Positions 5,455 to 7,746 of a DNA stretch of 7,746 nucleotides are shown one piece after another (the first letter of the stretch is position 1; each line of letters starts with the position of its first letter). Under the pieces are notes generated by a model that saw nothing but the letters and a program-made list of their open reading frames with translations, ran no database searches and was not told where the DNA came from. A program made the translations under genes and the position numbers. Origin of the DNA: Methanobacteriota archaeon. GTDB lineage: Archaea > Thermoplasmatota > Thermoplasmata > RBG-16-68-12. The stretch is taken from positions 1 through 7,746 of the forward strand of contig VBLS01000177.1 in the NCBI GenBank assembly GCA_005878635.1. Reading direction: 5' to 3'.

Positions 5455-6699
5455 TCAGGACTTCGGCCGCTGGCGGGCCGCGATCCCCGCCTTCCGGGCG
5501 AGGGACCAGAACTCCTCGTCGGTCACGCCGCGTTGGCGCTCGACACGGTCCCGAAAGGTCGCGATGAACGCCTGTTGGTCCTTCTTCGACCGCGCTTCCG
5601 CGAAATCTTTGATCAGGGAGACGAGTCGCAGGACCTCTTCCGGCGCGGCCTCGATTCCGGCGGATCGAAGTTTCTCGGCGACGGCCTGCGACCCGGTGTG
5701 CTTTCCGAAGACGAACGTCCGCTGTCGCCCGATTCGCTCGGGTTGAATCGGCTCGTACGTCGCCGTGTGCTTGATGACGCCGTGCGCGTGGATGCCGGAC
5801 TCGTGGGCGAAGGCGTTGTGGCCGACCAAAGGCTTCCCGACGGCCACCGGGATGCCGCTCAGCCGTTCGACGAGCTGGGATAGCTCGTAGAGTCGGGAGA
5901 CGTCGATCCCCGTGTCGAATCCGTACAGGGACTCGAGCGCGAGGACGAACTCCTCGAAGCTCGCGTTGCCGGACCGTTCTCCGAGGCCGTTGACGCAGGT
6001 GTGGGGCACCTCCACGCCTTCTTCGACCGCGGCGAGGCTGTTCGCCACGGCGAGTCCGAAGTCGTTGTGCCCGTGGAACGACAGTTGCGTGGGGATGAGC
6101 CGCTCCTTCAGTCGACCGAAGAACCACCGGATCCCGGGGGGCGTCATCACGCCGACCGTGTCGCAGACCACGGCCCGATGGGCCCCCGCCTCGGTGCAGG
6201 CATTGTACAAGTCGACGACGAAATCCAGGTCCGCGCGGAACGTGTCCTCCGTGACGAACGAGACCGCGACGCCGTGGGCGACGGCATATTCGGTCTCGCG
6301 GACGGCGACCTCTTTCACCTGCTCCCTCGTCATGCCGAGCTTGTGCCGGATGTGGAGGTCCGAGCCGGCCGTGAAAAGCGCGATCTCGTCCACGCCGCAA
6401 TCGATGCAGGCCTCGACGTCCTTCCGGACGGTCCGCGCAGCCGCCATCACCGTCGCATCGAGCCCTGCGTCCGCAATCGCACGGACTGCGCGCGCTTCCT
6501 CCTTCGAGACGACGGGAATCCCGACGTCCATGATGGGGACGTGGATCTCGTCGAGGAATCGGGCGATCTGGACCTTCTCCTCCGGGCTATAGGCGACGCC
6601 CGGCGTCTGCTCGCCATCGCGGAGGGTCTCCTCCCAGATCTCGATTTTCTTGGGCAGGTGACGGGCGAGGCCTTCCTCGATCAGGTAGTTGTGGACCAG
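5455..6699 (-). CDS. 2-isopropylmalate/homocitrate synthase family enzyme (start uncertain)
   Basis: Condenses acetyl-CoA with a 2-oxo acid: 2-oxoisovalerate (leucine), 2-oxoglutarate (homocitrate) or pyruvate (citramalate). From a CTG at 6699 it is 414 aa: a TIM-barrel HMGL-like domain plus linker. Motifs: LRDGEQTPGV (26-35, catalytic R27 and metal ligand D28), FHGHNDFG (metal ligands H209, H211), GERSGNASFEE (240-250), HESGIH (299-304), GKHTGSQAV (332-340). It ends about 75 residues later, so the leucine-binding LeuA dimer domain of ~500-aa LeuA proteins is absent, as in homocitrate synthases. The first ATG (6531) lies inside the barrel and would remove RDGEQ. Upstream of it no ATG, GTG or TTG is in frame before the stop at 6766-6768. 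CTG at 6699 has GGAGG five bases upstream; ATC at 6714 is another possibility. Context (leuB, leuC, leuD) suggests it serves leucine synthesis, probably without classical leucine feedback. Confidence 0.85.
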   Translation of the reverse strand: MVHNYLIEEGLARHLPKKIEIWEETLRDGEQTPGVAYSPEEKVQIARFLDEIHVPIMDVGIPVVSKEEARAVRAIADAGLDATVMAAARTVRKDVEACIDCGVDEIALFTAGSDLHIRHKLGMTREQVKEVAVRETEYAVAHGVAVSFVTEDTFRADLDFVVDLYNACTEAGAHRAVVCDTVGVMTPPGIRWFFGRLKERLIPTQLSFHGHNDFGLAVANSLAAVEEGVEVPHTCVNGLGERSGNASFEEFVLALESLYGFDTGIDVSRLYELSQLVERLSGIPVAVGKPLVGHNAFAHESGIHAHGVIKHTATYEPIQPERIGRQRTFVFGKHTGSQAVAEKLRSAGIEAAPEEVLRLVSLIKDFAEARSKKDQQAFIATFRDRVERQRGVTDEEFWSLARKAGIAARQRPKS

Positions 6700-6704
6700 G
6701 CGTT

Positions 6705-6709
6705 CCTCC
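6705..6709 (-). promoter_or_regulatory. Shine-Dalgarno-like site before the CTG start of the synthase
   Basis: The minus strand reads GGAGG, separated by five bases from the CTG at 6699. It is the best argument for that unusual start codon, although the same bases also encode Pro-Glu-Glu if translation begins further upstream. Confidence 0.35.
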
Positions 6710-6776
6710 GGGATGGCCGCTCCCCCGTGTCCTCCTCTGCGTAAGGCCCCGGGATGCCTTGAACCTCACGCGTCGT

Positions 6777-6786
6777 CGAATTTATC
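6777..6786. promoter_or_regulatory. TATA-like island between divergent genes
   Basis: GAATTTATCG is the only AT-rich patch between the minus-strand synthase gene and the plus-strand gene starting at 6811. In the plus direction TTTATC is centred 27-28 nt upstream of the TTG at 6811, a leaderless arrangement. In the minus direction the sequence reads CGATAAATTC, which would start a transcript near 6755 with a leader of about 55 nt before the CTG at 6699. It may serve one or both genes. Confidence 0.45.
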
Positions 6787-6810
6787 GTCGCCGCGGCGCT
6801 TGGCCGGTCG

Positions 6811-7341
6811 TTGACGCGCCCCATCAAGTCCGGGCTCGAATTCGAGGCCTCGTTTCCAGTGAAGGGGCGGATCTTGCAAGCGATCATGTGCGAATGCGAG
6901 GAAGAGGGCGAGATCCGCATCCGCATTTCTCGCGACCCCCAGAAAGGATGGTCGTACGATCCGAAGGATCCGAAGACCTTCCTCGACGTGCACGCGTACG
7001 ACCCGCGGGAGACTTACGCCAAGGTCCGGGCTGGCGAATGGGCGGACGGGCGGGTCATTTGTTACGGCTACCTCAAGCGCGTCCGCGCACGCCGAATCGA
7101 GATGATCGGTTCGGTCCTCGCGAGCGGCACGCGCCTCACGGGGGCGGTGCACGTCAACGAGGCGGTCGAGATCGACTTCGGCCTCTTCCGGTCGATCCTC
7201 TCCTTCGAGAGCGAGGAGCAACGCCGCAAGATCCTCAAGGACGCGGGCATCCGGGACGGCTCCTTCGTGGTCACGGATGTCGGCGTGGACTTGGAACTCA
7301 AGCGATGGGGACCGCGGGAAACCGTCCTCCGGAAAGGTTGA
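6811..7341 (+). CDS. Conserved-looking hypothetical soluble protein, 176 aa
   Basis: I do not recognise this protein. It is 176 aa, highly charged, with no signal peptide or membrane segment, so probably cytoplasmic. The N-terminal half contains FEASFPVKGRILQAIMCECE with cysteines C27 and C29 (C84 is separate), then alternating strand-like stretches (EIRIRIS, FLDVHAYD, RVICYGYLK, RRIEMIGSVL, AVHVNEAVEIDFG), and a basic/acidic helix SFESEEQRRKILKDAG before a final strand (SFVVTDVGVDLEL). This looks like a beta-rich fold with a short helix. TTG at 6811 is the first possible start in frame after the stop at 6760; it has no ribosome-binding site but lies 27-28 nt from a TATA-like box. GC-rich codon use resembles its neighbours and the antisense frames here are broken, which supports real coding. 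It is divergent from the synthase and ends 28 bp from the convergent enoyl-CoA hydratase gene. Confidence 0.72.
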   Translation: MTRPIKSGLEFEASFPVKGRILQAIMCECEEEGEIRIRISRDPQKGWSYDPKDPKTFLDVHAYDPRETYAKVRAGEWADGRVICYGYLKRVRARRIEMIGSVLASGTRLTGAVHVNEAVEIDFGLFRSILSFESEEQRRKILKDAGIRDGSFVVTDVGVDLELKRWGPRETVLRKG

Positions 7342-7369
7342 CGATCCCGCGCTCCGGCGACCGCCGACG

Positions 7370-7746
7370 CTAGCTCTTGCCGCGCAACTTCGCGATGGCC
7401 GCCCGGTACTCCTCGTCCCACAAGAGTTGGACGGCGTGTTGAGATTCCAGTAAGAAGCGATTCCGATACGGTTTCTCGTCGCCTTCCGCGAGGGTCCGCT
7501 TGATGGCCTTCACGGCCGACCGAGGCTTCTCTGCGAATGCGTCCGCGAGGGCCCGCGCCTGAGGGATCGCTTCGCCGGGGGCGGTCAAGTGGTCGACGAT
7601 GCCGAGGCGGAGCGCGTCGAGGCCGGGGAGTTCTTTCCCCGACACCAGGAGTTCAAGCGCCATCGAACGGCCGACGATCTTCGAGAGCCGGGCCGTGCCT
7701 CCATGGCTCGGCATCCAGCCGATCCGTGCCTCGGGATGCGAGAAGA
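7370..7746 (-). CDS. Enoyl-CoA hydratase/isomerase family protein, C-terminal part (truncated by window edge)
   Basis: This is the C-terminal ~125 residues of a crotonase-fold enzyme; the N-terminus lies beyond the right edge. The frame continues past the ATG at 7714 with FSHPEARIGWMPSHGGTARL, the classical crotonase segment: the PE glutamate aligns with the second catalytic Glu of rat enoyl-CoA hydratase (E164), and the GGT-rL motif follows. Further on are SMALELLVSGKELPGLDALRLGIVDHL and a C-terminal trimerisation helix region ending ESQHAVQLLWDEEYRAAIAKLRGKS. The ATG at 7714 is therefore internal. The first catalytic glutamate and oxyanion-hole residues are outside the window, so hydratase, isomerase or other crotonase activity cannot be assigned. 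Likely role is fatty or amino-acid (branched-chain) acyl-CoA metabolism; this is inference from the family. Confidence 0.87.
   Translation of the reverse strand, partial: FSHPEARIGWMPSHGGTARLSKIVGRSMALELLVSGKELPGLDALRLGIVDHLTAPGEAIPQARALADAFAEKPRSAVKAIKRTLAEGDEKPYRNRFLLESQHAVQLLWDEEYRAAIAKLRGKS

Noticed and set aside
4395..5567. 390-codon plus-strand ORF overlapping the EamA gene in another frame
   Set aside because: Extremely Arg/Pro/Gly-rich and without hydrophobic pattern; the overlapping frame gives a clear ten-helix EamA protein.
5312..6400. 362-codon minus-strand ORF overlapping the synthase gene
   Set aside because: Arg-rich shadow in a different frame; the synthase frame carries all HMGL-like motifs.
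583..6699. Assignment of the whole cluster to the homocitrate/2-aminoadipate lysine pathway
   Set aside because: Same enzyme families, but LeuB has apolar residues where homoisocitrate enzymes have polar ones and the LeuD loop lacks the homoaconitase Arg. Leucine is preferred; dual use is not excluded.
1..7746. Mobile element, CRISPR array, tRNA or rRNA, defence or novel multi-gene system
   Set aside because: No transposase or integrase motifs, no regularly spaced repeats, no recognisable tRNA cloverleaf or rRNA stretch, and coding content is core metabolism and transport.

Overview
This 7.7-kb GC-rich window probably comes from an uncultivated archaeon, plausibly a Thermoplasmata-like or related euryarchaeal lineage. 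The evidence is an archaeal-style split isopropylmalate isomerase (separate large subunit of about 418 aa and small subunit of about 168 aa), short AT-rich TATA-like boxes about 25-28 nt upstream of several start codons (leaderless-type promoters), and few convincing Shine-Dalgarno sequences. The lineage is an inference; nothing in the window proves it.

Layout, left to right. (1) The 3' part of an ABC-2 type transporter permease (+) runs in from the left edge and ends one base before the stop codon of a convergent gene. (2) On the minus strand follow leuB (3-isopropylmalate dehydrogenase), a small membrane-anchored extracellular protein with four cysteines, leuD (isomerase small subunit) and leuC (isomerase large subunit). 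(3) On the plus strand, divergent from leuC, is a ten-helix EamA/DMT-family transporter. (4) On the minus strand is an alpha-isopropylmalate/homocitrate synthase-family enzyme. Its catalytic RDGEQ motif lies upstream of the first ATG, and no ATG, GTG or TTG start exists in frame. (5) On the plus strand is a 176-aa soluble protein that I do not recognise. (6) The C-terminal part of an enoyl-CoA hydratase/isomerase (-) runs off the right edge.

Together the condensing synthase, LeuC, LeuD and LeuB cover every dedicated step from 2-oxoisovalerate to 2-oxoisocaproate, the leucine precursor; only the final transaminase is absent. The parallel homocitrate/2-aminoadipate pathway uses the same four families. 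Apolar residues in the LeuB pocket and a glycine in the LeuD specificity loop favour leucine, but the synthase lacks the C-terminal leucine-sensing domain of classical LeuA. The genes are scattered as mostly separate transcription units, not a tight operon: leuC and leuD each have their own TATA-like box with the same 10-bp sequence, and an EamA transporter and a surface protein sit among them.

Intergenic gaps are all under 180 bp. The three convergent junctions are 1, 6 and 28 bp long with no T-rich terminator. I found no rRNA, tRNA, CRISPR array, insertion sequence or obvious mobile element. This looks like ordinary chromosomal core metabolism; the most notable points are start-codon and promoter architecture, and two unrecognised proteins.
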